A stretch of DNA of 64,000 nucleotides from G963663315 sp963665165 (GTDB taxonomy: Bacteria > Pseudomonadota > Gammaproteobacteria > Arenicellales > Poriferihabitantaceae): assembly GCA_963665165.1 (NCBI GenBank), contig OY761989.1, forward strand, positions 1,674,001 to 1,738,000, in the 5' to 3' direction. The notes beneath the pieces are model-generated. The model saw nothing but the letters and a program-made list of their open reading frames with translations. It was not told the DNA's origin and did no database searches. This document shows positions 1 through 7,442 of this stretch, in pieces. A program made the position numbers and the translations under genes. Every line of letters starts with the position of its first letter. Position 1 is the stretch's first letter.

Positions 1-1289
1 CCTTTGACGCTTTCCCCGAACATGTAAGTCCAGCCTTTGAGGCCGTAGTATGACCACGAGATCATCGTTGAAAACGCGAACAGCAACGCCGCGAAGGCCA
101 GCGGAATCGGGAACCACGAGAATTCACGCTCAAATGCCGCCGAAGTCATCGCAACACCCTGGGCGCTGCCTGCAAAACCGGGTTCTGCAACCTGTGCGGT
201 TCCGATTACCAGCGCGGTAATCGTACAAATCACGATAGTGTCGATAAACGGCTCCAGCAGGGAAACGACTCCTTCGGTGATCGGTTCGTCCGTTTTGACT
301 GCGGAGTGGGCAATCGAAGCGGAACCGATCCCGGCCTCATTGGAAAATACCGCGCGCTGGAAACCGATGATCATGGCTCCGAGAGCGCCGCCCGCAACCC
401 CCTCTCCGGTGAATGCGCCGTTGATGATGTTGATAATGACCTGCGGGATTGTGCCCACGTTCATCAGGATCACGATAATGGCGAACAGGCAATAGAACAG
501 AGCCATGAACGGCACAATTTTTTCAGTGACCCGCGCAATGGATTTGATGCCGCCGACAATCACGGAGAATACGACCGCGGCCAGGACCAGCCCTACCAGC
601 CAGCCCAACCCGTCCAGCGCTCCGCCGGATACATTGTTGAGCTGTACATAAGCCTGGTTCGACTGGAACATGTTGCCGATTCCCAACGCGCCGATAAAGA
701 TGCCAATGGCATAAAACGTACCCATGAATTTTCCGAATCCTTCCATCCCCCGGTCGGAAAACCCTTTCCTGAGGTAATACATCGGACCGCCGGACACATG
801 GCCGTCCTTGAACTCCTGACGATATTTGACACCCAGGGTACATTCAACGAACTTGGTGGACATCCCGAGAAAACCCGCCACAATCAACCAGAACGTCGCG
901 CCGGGGCCGCCCACGGTGACCGCAACTGCCACGCCGCCGATATTACCGATGCCGACGGTTCCGGAAACCGCTGTAGCCAGCGCCTGGAAATGTGAAACCT
1001 CACCCTTGCTGTTCGGGTCGGCATAATCCCCTTTGGCCAGCGAAATCGCGTGTTTGAATCCACGGAGATTGATGAAGCCCATGTAAAACGTAAAAAACAC
1101 AGCCCCGGCCACCAGCCAGAGAACAACCACAGGTAGCTGGGCCCCGAAAACCGGAATTTTGAAAAACACGATTCGGCCGATCAACTCGGCGATAGGCGCC
1201 GTTGCGGAATTGATGGCGTCATCAATTCCCGCATGGGCATTGGTCAACGAGACGATCATCAAACCAAGTGTTACAAGTATTTGTCGCAT
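1..1289 (-). CDS. Sodium:alanine/glycine symporter (AGCS family), 3' end beyond window
   Basis: This integral inner-membrane carrier probably imports alanine or glycine with sodium. Translation from the ATG at 1289 runs open to the window edge (about 429 residues), so the C-terminus is missing. The N-terminus looks like a signal or first hydrophobic segment (MRQILVTLGLMIVSLTNAHA). AGCS hallmarks follow: TAVSGTVGIGNIGGVA near residue 100, then GGPMYYL, and later FSNEAGIGSASIAH. The start has a good Shine-Dalgarno (AAAGGA, 8 bases upstream). A 21-bp inverted repeat lies about 30 bases upstream of the start and may be an operator. The family call is secure; the exact amino acid carried is not. 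Confidence 0.9.
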   Translation of the reverse strand, partial: MRQILVTLGLMIVSLTNAHAGIDDAINSATAPIAELIGRIVFFKIPVFGAQLPVVVLWLVAGAVFFTFYMGFINLRGFKHAISLAKGDYADPNSKGEVSHFQALATAVSGTVGIGNIGGVAVAVTVGGPGATFWLIVAGFLGMSTKFVECTLGVKYRQEFKDGHVSGGPMYYLRKGFSDRGMEGFGKFMGTFYAIGIFIGALGIGNMFQSNQAYVQLNNVSGGALDGLGWLVGLVLAAVVFSVIVGGIKSIARVTEKIVPFMALFYCLFAIIVILMNVGTIPQVIINIINGAFTGEGVAGGALGAMIIGFQRAVFSNEAGIGSASIAHSAVKTDEPITEGVVSLLEPFIDTIVICTITALVIGTAQVAEPGFAGSAQGVAMTSAAFEREFSWFPIPLAFAALLFAFSTMISWSYYGLKGWTYMFGESVK

Positions 1290-1318
1290 CTTAGTTTCCT
1301 TTAATTTAGTGAAGTATT

Positions 1319-1339
1319 GTTTGATCCGGTTGATCAAAC
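1319..1339. promoter_or_regulatory. Perfect 8-bp inverted repeat upstream of the symporter gene
   Basis: GTTTGATC, five central bases, then GATCAAAC. It lies between the end of the Usp gene and the symporter start. Read on the minus strand it has no following T-run, so it is a poor terminator for the Usp transcript. An operator or a 5'-leader hairpin is more likely, though this is inference. Confidence 0.35.
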
Positions 1340-1363
1340 TTTTCAGCATGGTTCCCCTGGCTC

Positions 1364-1798
1364 TCAGGGAACGACAGTGACCGGTACGGAAGAAGTTTGT
1401 ACCAGTGCAGCGGTGACGCTGCCGAAAATCATCGAGCGCATCCGCGACTCGCCAAGCTTGCCGATATAAATCTGTGAAGTGTTGTGTTCTTCGCTTAGTT
1501 CAACCAGGGTTTCGGCGATTTTACCGTGTCGGACCACAGTATCGACCTGGATCCCGGAGTCTGCAAGCGCAGACGCTTCGGGGTGAAGAACCGAATCATT
1601 GGCCCTTTGGATTTCCGATTCACGCCGACTATGACGTTCAGACAATTCTTCGGGGGTATGGAAGCTGTAGGGCGACCAGTCAATGACATAAGCCAGCAGA
1701 AGGCTTGATTCGGTAAGTCTGGCGTGGTCAACCGCGACACTCAACGCACGTTTGCCACCTTCACTTCCATCCAGAGCCACAAGGATTGTATCAGACAT
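1364..1798 (-). CDS. Universal stress protein, UspA family (single domain)
   Basis: This is a 144-residue cytoplasmic stress protein. It begins MSDTILVALDGSEGGKRAL and ends with the ATP-binding signature G-2X-G-9X-GS (GKLGESRMRSMIFGS), which places it in the ATP-binding class. I chose the start at 1798 because GGAGGG sits four to five bases upstream and the conserved beta strand begins right after it; an upstream in-frame extension has no support. The symporter gene follows in the same direction about 75 bases downstream, a common pairing of stress protein and transporter, so they may be co-transcribed. Confidence 0.9.
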   Translation of the reverse strand: MSDTILVALDGSEGGKRALSVAVDHARLTESSLLLAYVIDWSPYSFHTPEELSERHSRRESEIQRANDSVLHPEASALADSGIQVDTVVRHGKIAETLVELSEEHNTSQIYIGKLGESRMRSMIFGSVTAALVQTSSVPVTVVP

Positions 1799-2072
1799 AC
1801 TCCCTCCGGTTTTCGGGTTGTGAATCCCGGGAACCGGATTCATAAAAAATGAGCGCAACGAAAAGTCCGGTTGGTGTCGTATACACATTCGCCAAGCTAT
1901 ACATCAGCGCCCATGCGGAAAAACATTATATTGCGGTTAAACTACCAAAGGCAAGAAAATTATCAGAATTCAAAGGAATTCAAACACATAACCGCCAGAC
2001 GCTCCTCCCCGGCCGGGGCCGGACCGGAACCTGCGCGGGAAATTCCGGGGATTGATTCAGGCTGACAGGACT

Positions 2073-2636
2073 TCATGACCACTGCTGGTGATCCCATTTG
2101 AGCTGGTATTTGAACACTTCCAGCCCCATCATCGGAACCACGCTGCTTATATCGGGTTGTCCGTAACACATCTCCAGAATAAAATCCCGCATGTCCTCAT
2201 GGGTCTTGCACAGAACTTCAATCAGCAGGTCATAGTGCCCGCCTGCAAACAATACGAACATGACTTCCTCCCTGTCTACAAACGGCTTGGCGACGATTCG
2301 CGGGTCCGCCCCGGCCGACAGCGTCAACCCGATAAACGCGTAGGCCGCATGATCCAGCGCCATCGGATCCGCCACCGCCACAATCCGCAAAACGCCTGAA
2401 TCCACCATTTGATTCACCCGGTTGCGAACCGTCCCTTCGGACGTCCCGAGCTTGCGCGCGATCGTTGAATAGGGCAGCCTGCCGTCTTCCTGTAAAAGTT
2501 CGATAATCGCCCGGTTGAACGAGTCGGACAGAAGAGAACGGGGCACCATTTTGGCCGCGGCCCTGCCGGACTCATTCTTTTTGTCAGCCGGCGCCACACG
2601 CAGCGGCCGGATAGAGGGAGTGGTTCGTTTTTTCAT
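2073..2636 (-). CDS. Lrp/AsnC-family transcriptional regulator
   Basis: This 187-residue DNA-binding regulator has an N-terminal winged helix-turn-helix (around residues 38-85, LQEDGRLPYSTIARKLGTSE) and a C-terminal RAM/Lrp effector domain (around residues 100-185). About 28 basic residues precede the HTH, longer than usual; an alternative start at 2549 (MVPRSLL) would remove them. It is transcribed divergently from the hypA/ureohydrolase operon across 149 bases, the usual arrangement for a local regulator. I infer that it senses an amino acid or guanidino compound and controls the neighbouring catabolic genes. Confidence 0.9.
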   Translation of the reverse strand: MKKRTTPSIRPLRVAPADKKNESGRAAAKMVPRSLLSDSFNRAIIELLQEDGRLPYSTIARKLGTSEGTVRNRVNQMVDSGVLRIVAVADPMALDHAAYAFIGLTLSAGADPRIVAKPFVDREEVMFVLFAGGHYDLLIEVLCKTHEDMRDFILEMCYGQPDISSVVPMMGLEVFKYQLKWDHQQWS

Positions 2637-2671
2637 GGCTTGCGTTTGCTCAATTTACGAAGATCGTAACA

Positions 2672-2701
2672 AGAATATCATTTTCCGGGGGATTTGGACA
2701 A
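2672..2701 (-). promoter_or_regulatory. Candidate sigma-70 promoter for the Lrp-type regulator
   Basis: On the minus strand TTGTCC (2701-2696) and TATTCT (2677-2672) are separated by 18 bases, each matching four of six consensus positions. Transcription would begin about 30 bases before the regulator start. Confidence 0.3.
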
Positions 2702-2750
2702 TTCCTGGAGAAGTTGATGACAGGCTTCGTAATAATCTTTGCCGTGCAGT

Positions 2751-2779
2751 TTGACATCCGCAATCAGTACAAATAGAAT
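2751..2779 (+). promoter_or_regulatory. Strong sigma-70 promoter immediately before hypA (leaderless arrangement)
   Basis: TTGACA (2751-2756) and TAGAAT (2774-2779) are separated by exactly 17 bases: six of six and five of six consensus matches. The hypA ATG begins at 2786, seven bases after the -10 element, about where transcription should start. There is no Shine-Dalgarno, so the mRNA is predicted to be leaderless or nearly so. Confidence 0.6.
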
Positions 2780-2785
2780 GACTGG

Positions 2786-3130
2786 ATGCATGAGTTGTCG
2801 ATAGCGCAGAGCCTGATCCACCTCGCATGCGAGCATGCCGAACAGCGCGGCGCGCGAAAGGTTCGGCGAATCCGTGTCAGGCTGGGTGTGCTGTCCGGCA
2901 TTTTGCGGTCACTTTATTTTTGCTTCGGCCCGGCTTCGAAAGGCACAGGCTGCGAAGGCGCCGTGCTGGAAGTGGAAGAAGTCCCGTTGACCGTATATTG
3001 TCCGCGATGCGACCAGGCCAGAACACCCGGGTCGCGTTACAGTTTCGCCTGCCCGGTCTGCAGCTCTCCGACACCGGACATCATCACCGGTCGTGAAATG
3101 CAGTTGGTCGCAATCGAACTGGACAGGTAA
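2786..3130 (+). CDS. hypA: HypA-type nickel metallochaperone
   Basis: This 114-residue protein delivers nickel to a target enzyme. Its N-terminus is MHE, and in HypA the Met amine, His2 and Glu3 form the nickel site, which fixes the start codon. The zinc site is CPRC (Cys72, Cys75) and CPVC (Cys89, Cys92). No hydrogenase or urease gene is visible; two ureohydrolase genes follow immediately. Nickel-dependent guanidine hydrolase (GdmH) and metformin hydrolase are ureohydrolases that use HypA/HypB-like accessory proteins, so the likely client is the enzyme encoded next door. No HypB-like GTPase is found in the window. Confidence 0.9.
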   Translation: MHELSIAQSLIHLACEHAEQRGARKVRRIRVRLGVLSGILRSLYFCFGPASKGTGCEGAVLEVEEVPLTVYCPRCDQARTPGSRYSFACPVCSSPTPDIITGREMQLVAIELDR

Positions 3131-3178
3131 GCCGATTCCGGCGCCCGCAATAATCCATGGCAGGGGAATTTACGGTTT

Positions 3179-4246
3179 ATGAATAAAAGCGGTTTCCATA
3201 CATGGGAGTTTGTTCCTCACCAGCATCAGGGCCCGGCCGCTCATACCGGCGAGGACGATCATATCCATTCGCCAGGCAAGCATAACGGCGCATTCAAATC
3301 CCGCGGTCTCGCAACCTTCATGGGCGCCCCGTATTGCCCGCCGGACCGGGATGCGATCAGGCGGATGGGGGCGAAGATCTGCTTTCTGGGGGTGCCGTGG
3401 GACCAGGGCCAGATGGTGCGGGCCGGTACATCACAGGGGCCGTCCGGCATCCGCGAAGCTTCCACCCAGTACTTCCCCTATATGTTCGAGTTCGATGTGG
3501 ACCTGATGACTTTTTTCAGGCCGGTGGATTGCGGAGATGTACCGACCGTTCCGGGAAATAACGAACGCAGCCACGAATATATATACCAGTATGTGACCGA
3601 ATGCCTGGAAGGGGGCGCGAAGGTCATACTCTGCGGCGGCGATCATTCCGTACCGATTCCCGGCTCCAGGGCGCTGTCCGATTTCCACAGGGACGGCAGG
3701 ATCGGATACCTGCATGTGGATTGCCACCTGGATTCCGCGCCCGATTGGGAAGGGTCGCCTTACACCAACTGTTCGGGTCCGGCGCGCGCTTTCGACCTGC
3801 CGAACTGTGATGGCGGGAATATGGCGCACATGTGCTCGCGAAATGGCCTGAATCCGAAGGACTGGGTGGATTTCTGGATCGACAACAAGGTACGCATGAT
3901 CCCGATGCAGGAAGTCGTGGACCGCGGTATAGAGGTTTGCAGCAAGGAAATTTTCGACATCGCCTGGGATGGAACGGACGGGGTATACTGGTCCTGGGAT
4001 ACCGATTCGATTGACGCGAGCTGCATGCCGGGAACCACCGCTCCGGAAACTTTCGGGCTTAAACCGAGAGAGGTGATCAAACATGCCCGTATCGCCGGAA
4101 CCTATGGCGCCGACATTTTTGAAATATCGGAACTGACCCCTCATTTCGATGTCAGTGATATGAGTATCAAGCTGGCGTGCTGCATGATTTACCAGTACCT
4201 TGGCAGCCGGGCAAGAACATTACTTGACCAGGGTAAATCACCCTGA
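3179..4246 (+). CDS. Ureohydrolase (agmatinase/guanidine hydrolase family), catalytic subunit
   Basis: This 355-residue ureohydrolase would hydrolyse a guanidino group to release urea. All six metal ligands are present: His156 in GGDHS, Asp181, His183 and Asp185 in DCHLD, and Asp274 and Asp276 in WDTDS. The N-terminus is extended by about 40 residues over typical agmatinases and is His-rich between residues 14 and 35, which could help bind nickel. It sits between hypA and a paralogue lacking most ligands. Arginase and agmatinase use manganese, whereas GdmH and metformin hydrolase use nickel and need HypA-type helpers; the neighbour points to the nickel group. The substrate is unknown. The nearest purine-rich run is 14 bases upstream of the ATG, so the start is not certain. 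Confidence 0.87.
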   Translation: MNKSGFHTWEFVPHQHQGPAAHTGEDDHIHSPGKHNGAFKSRGLATFMGAPYCPPDRDAIRRMGAKICFLGVPWDQGQMVRAGTSQGPSGIREASTQYFPYMFEFDVDLMTFFRPVDCGDVPTVPGNNERSHEYIYQYVTECLEGGAKVILCGGDHSVPIPGSRALSDFHRDGRIGYLHVDCHLDSAPDWEGSPYTNCSGPARAFDLPNCDGGNMAHMCSRNGLNPKDWVDFWIDNKVRMIPMQEVVDRGIEVCSKEIFDIAWDGTDGVYWSWDTDSIDASCMPGTTAPETFGLKPREVIKHARIAGTYGADIFEISELTPHFDVSDMSIKLACCMIYQYLGSRARTLLDQGKSP

Positions 4247-4293
4247 ATTCAAATATTTAAAACTGTTTTCGATACTATTTCGAGATTTTATCC

Positions 4294-5325
4294 ATGAATC
4301 CAGCAAAGAATTTCGAGCACCTGTTTTCCCCTTTGGGCGACCCGGAGAATTTCAAGACCCTGGGGGTAGTGACCTTTCTGCGTTCTCCCCAGGTCAGTAT
4401 GGAAGCCGATGCGCTAAAGGACAGCGGGGCGCGTTTCGCGTTCATGGGAATTCCCTATGACGAAGGCAATGTGGGGAAGCCCGGATGTGAAGAAGGGCCA
4501 CAGGCGTTCCGGGTGGCCAGCCATGAATATTTCCCTTACTGGTTTGAATACCAGGTTGATCTCGAAGGCAGTTGTGTCGATTGCGGCAATGTCCGTATAC
4601 CAAAAGTCATGCCGCAACTCGCTCACGACCGGATTTACCGGGCGGTGCGGGAGGTGCTGGCCTCGGACATGGTTCCGGTAATCTGCGGCGGTGACCACTC
4701 CATTTCCATTTCCGCGGCGAAAGCGTTGTCTGACCATATCGGTGAAAACCGGAAAATGGGATACCTGTACTTCGGCGCGCACCTGGAGATGGCGGATAGC
4801 TGGGCCGGAGAGAAAATGGCCAGTCCTTGCACATTGGCCAGAATCAGTGAACTGCCGAATGTCGATACGGCCAATATGGGCCATGTCGGCGCCCGCAATT
4901 CAATGAATCCGAAAGACCATGTGGAACTTGCGAGAGAACGGGGAATCCGGTTCCACTCGATGGACGAAGCGCTGGACCGTGGACTCGAAACGGTTATCTC
5001 TGAAGCGGGCGGACAGGTCTGGGACGGCACGGACGCACAATACCTGAGTTTCAACATGAACATCATGGACGCTTCGGCGGCGCCCGGAGTGACCGCGCCT
5101 GAACCCGGCGGATTCGAGTCCCGCGAGATGATGCAGACAGCCAACCTGCTGGGGCGGATGGGGTCTGCGAGCATCATCGAAATATCGGATCTGGCCCCGG
5201 TTTTCGATGTCAGCGGCACCACTTCGAAACTGGCGGCCTGTATCGTTCTCCGGTTGATGGCTTCAATGGCGAAACAACGGGGAGAATTCGTCGATCAGGG
5301 TATCCGGCGGACTGATTTGCGCTGA
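4294..5325 (+). CDS. Ureohydrolase paralogue with degraded metal site (probable non-catalytic partner subunit)
   Basis: This 343-residue protein aligns along its length with the preceding ureohydrolase (shared HEYFPYWFE/TQYFPYMFE, VDCGNV, GGDHS, WDGTD, APGVTAPE). The metal ligands are substituted: His135 and His163 remain, but the DxHxD motif reads GAHLE (Gly161, Glu165) and the DxD motif reads NMN (Asn254, Asn256). Four of six ligands are therefore changed while the fold residues stay conserved, which suggests a structural or regulatory subunit rather than decay. Metformin hydrolase is known to pair one active and one inactive ureohydrolase subunit. The gene lies 47 bases after the active paralogue and nine before the M20 gene, so co-expression is likely. 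Confidence 0.85.
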   Translation: MNPAKNFEHLFSPLGDPENFKTLGVVTFLRSPQVSMEADALKDSGARFAFMGIPYDEGNVGKPGCEEGPQAFRVASHEYFPYWFEYQVDLEGSCVDCGNVRIPKVMPQLAHDRIYRAVREVLASDMVPVICGGDHSISISAAKALSDHIGENRKMGYLYFGAHLEMADSWAGEKMASPCTLARISELPNVDTANMGHVGARNSMNPKDHVELARERGIRFHSMDEALDRGLETVISEAGGQVWDGTDAQYLSFNMNIMDASAAPGVTAPEPGGFESREMMQTANLLGRMGSASIIEISDLAPVFDVSGTTSKLAACIVLRLMASMAKQRGEFVDQGIRRTDLR

Positions 5326-5334
5326 GTCACCTCG

Positions 5335-6447
5335 ATGAATCCGGTTCAACTCACCCGGGATCTGGTCCGGTTCAACACGGTCAACCCGACCAGCCACGAA
5401 TTCGAGTGTGCCCATTACCTCGGAAAGTACCTGGAAGACCTCGGATTCGAGGTGCGATACTTCGAATTTTCAGAAAAGAGAACCAGTCTGGTCGCACGAA
5501 TGAAAGGTTCCGGTGACGGGCTGCCGCTATGCTTTACCGGCCACATCGACACCGTTCCGCTTGGAGCCGCCGACTGGAGCTATGATCCCTTTGCCGGCGA
5601 CCTGGATGGAGACCGGATAACGGGCCGCGGCACTACGGATATGAAAGCGGGCGTGGCTGCGTTTGTCCTTGCCGCCGGGGAAGTGACCCGAAACAAACGA
5701 CCGGCTGCCGGTCTCGAACTGGTCATCACGGCAGGAGAGGAAACCGGTTGCCATGGCGCTGTCTTTCTGGCGGAACAAAATGCCCTGTCCCATTGCGGCG
5801 CCATTGTGGTCGGCGAACCGACTTCAAATTATCCCCTGGTCGGTCACAAGGGCACTTGCTGGGTGAATCTGGTCGCCACCGGAATCACCGCCCATGGCTC
5901 AATGCCCGAACAAGGCGAAAACGCTATTTACAAGGCGGCCCGGGCCATCGGAAAACTCGAGAATTTTGACTGGAAAGGATGTCGGCATGACGTGCTCGGA
6001 ACGCCCACCCTCAATGTCGGGACCATCTCGGGAGGCATGAATCTGAACTCGGTTCCGGACAAAGCCGTGTTCGGGGTGGACATCCGCACGATACCGGGGC
6101 AATCCCGTGAGCGGATCCGCTCCGACCTTGCCGAACTGCTGGGGGATGAAATCAGCTTTGACGAGATAATCGCGGTCGATGGCATCTGGTCAGACCCGCA
6201 GGGAGCATGGATCCGGAAAACGTACGGTATTGTCGAAGAGGTGACCGGTGTCCAGCCCGAGGTACGGGGCGCCACCTACTTTACCGACGGCCCGATCCTG
6301 TCCCGTGCATCGGGTAACCCGCCCACCGTCATACTGGGCCCCGGCGAAGCGGTCATGGCCCACCAGACCGATGAGTATTGTTCAATCAACCGACTCGAAC
6401 AATCCGTTGAGTTGTATCGAAAAATAGCGCTCGACTGGTGTTACTGA
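5335..6447 (+). CDS. M20-family metallohydrolase (ArgE/DapE/carboxypeptidase G2-like)
   Basis: This 370-residue zinc amidohydrolase has His70 and Asp72 in FTGHIDTVPLG, Asp102 in GRGTTDMKAG, the catalytic Glu pair at 135/136 in TAGEETGCHGA, Glu161 in VVGEPTS and a late His in MAHQTDEYC. Family members remove acyl groups or cleave amides of amino acids (acetylornithine, succinyl-diaminopimelate, N-carbamoyl amino acids). It starts nine bases after the second ureohydrolase and ends the operon. Since ureohydrolase releases an amine from a guanidino substrate, this enzyme might deprotect or cleave an N-acyl or N-carbamoyl intermediate of the same pathway. The exact substrate cannot be read from the sequence. 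Confidence 0.85.
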   Translation: MNPVQLTRDLVRFNTVNPTSHEFECAHYLGKYLEDLGFEVRYFEFSEKRTSLVARMKGSGDGLPLCFTGHIDTVPLGAADWSYDPFAGDLDGDRITGRGTTDMKAGVAAFVLAAGEVTRNKRPAAGLELVITAGEETGCHGAVFLAEQNALSHCGAIVVGEPTSNYPLVGHKGTCWVNLVATGITAHGSMPEQGENAIYKAARAIGKLENFDWKGCRHDVLGTPTLNVGTISGGMNLNSVPDKAVFGVDIRTIPGQSRERIRSDLAELLGDEISFDEIIAVDGIWSDPQGAWIRKTYGIVEEVTGVQPEVRGATYFTDGPILSRASGNPPTVILGPGEAVMAHQTDEYCSINRLEQSVELYRKIALDWCY

Positions 6448-6451
6448 AACA

Positions 6452-6481
6452 GCGCGAACGACCACGGGGAGTCGCCCCTAC
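6452..6481 (-). repeat. REP-like palindrome between convergent operons
   Basis: Read on the minus strand this is GTAGGGGCGACTCCCC followed by GTGGTCGTTCGCGC, with GCGAC and GTCGT as the stem. It resembles the palindromes near 15.4, 19.9 and 21.2 kb (common GTAGGGGC edge). The TAG stop codon of the downstream deacetylase-like gene lies inside the element. Confidence 0.5.
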
Positions 6482-7389
6482 GCAAGACTGGCGTCGGAGT
6501 CGCTGAGTTCCGGGATCGGGCCATCGTAGTAAGGAAGATCATCGACTCTTGGAGTCCAGGAACCGTCATCGATACAAGCCTGGACATGCGCGGCGATTTC
6601 TTCCATGGTGGCAAACCAAACCCCGCCCCGGTTCTGCATTTCCTCGATCATCTGTCCGATCCGTTCACACCGGGCCAGGCGTCCGGATACGAATGGATGC
6701 CATACCGTGACCCACAAACCGCCATTCCTGTACATGGCCTCGAACTCCGACATGAATACATTCATGGCCTCGTCCGGAGATTTGATCGGCATCATGTAGT
6801 GCATATCCGGGGCGTGCGTGTAATGCGGCCAGTCATCCATCGCCCACTGGCTGGGCAATTCAATCACCGAACCCTTTTGGGTCTTGAGTATATATGGAAT
6901 GTCATCCCCCATCAGGCTGGCATCGTAGATGAACCCCTGGTCGATCATATAATCAATCGAATGTTCGGAGAAGTTGTACAACGGCGCGCGCCAGCCTCTG
7001 GGGCGTTTCCCGGTCATTTTCTCGATCACCCCGATCTGCCGTTCAAACCAGTACAACTCGTCTTCGGGACTGAGCTTGTTCGGGTTTTCATGCAAATACC
7101 CGTGAGCGGCAATTTCGTGTCCCCCTTTCAGGATCACATCGACCAGGTGGGGATAGCGTTCCATGCACCAGGCTGGATAGAAAAAAGTCTGTTTGATTTC
7201 ATAACGAGCATACAGCTCGACCAGCCTCGGGATAGCCACTTCGTCATACTTCAGCCATGACATGGTGGAAAGCATGGTCGGCGCCCGTTCCCGGTGTTCG
7301 AGATGCAAAATACTGTCGGTGTCGATATCGAAAGTAATGGCGCAGGCCACTTTTGCGCCGTCCGGCCAGGGTACGGGATTTTTGATCAT
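6478..7389 (-). CDS. Polysaccharide deacetylase-fold hydrolase (PuuE allantoinase/cyclic imidase-like)
   Basis: This 303-residue NodB-homology protein has motif 1 TFDIDTD near residue 18 and motif 2 HGYLH, the form seen in PuuE-type allantoinases and cyclic imide hydrolases rather than chitin deacetylases. There is no signal peptide, so it acts in the cytoplasm, which fits a metabolic amidohydrolase. The start at 7389 is supported by AGGAG six bases upstream. It is the last gene of the monooxygenase-RidA operon, 53 bases after the RidA gene. Ring opening of a cyclic amide, imide or urea formed by the upstream oxidation is a reasonable inference. Its stop codon falls within a REP-like palindrome. 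Confidence 0.85.
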   Translation of the reverse strand: MIKNPVPWPDGAKVACAITFDIDTDSILHLEHRERAPTMLSTMSWLKYDEVAIPRLVELYARYEIKQTFFYPAWCMERYPHLVDVILKGGHEIAAHGYLHENPNKLSPEDELYWFERQIGVIEKMTGKRPRGWRAPLYNFSEHSIDYMIDQGFIYDASLMGDDIPYILKTQKGSVIELPSQWAMDDWPHYTHAPDMHYMMPIKSPDEAMNVFMSEFEAMYRNGGLWVTVWHPFVSGRLARCERIGQMIEEMQNRGGVWFATMEEIAAHVQACIDDGSWTPRVDDLPYYDGPIPELSDSDASLA

Positions 7390-7442
7390 GTCGTTCTCCT
7401 GTTCTTGAGTAAATTTGTCAGATTTGGTGTTTGCCGGCCTTG

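Noticed and set aside
2637..2785. Guanidine riboswitch upstream of the hypA/ureohydrolase operon
   Set aside because: No ykkC-type conserved blocks or paired ACGR hairpins seen; the promoter abuts the start codon, leaving no leader.
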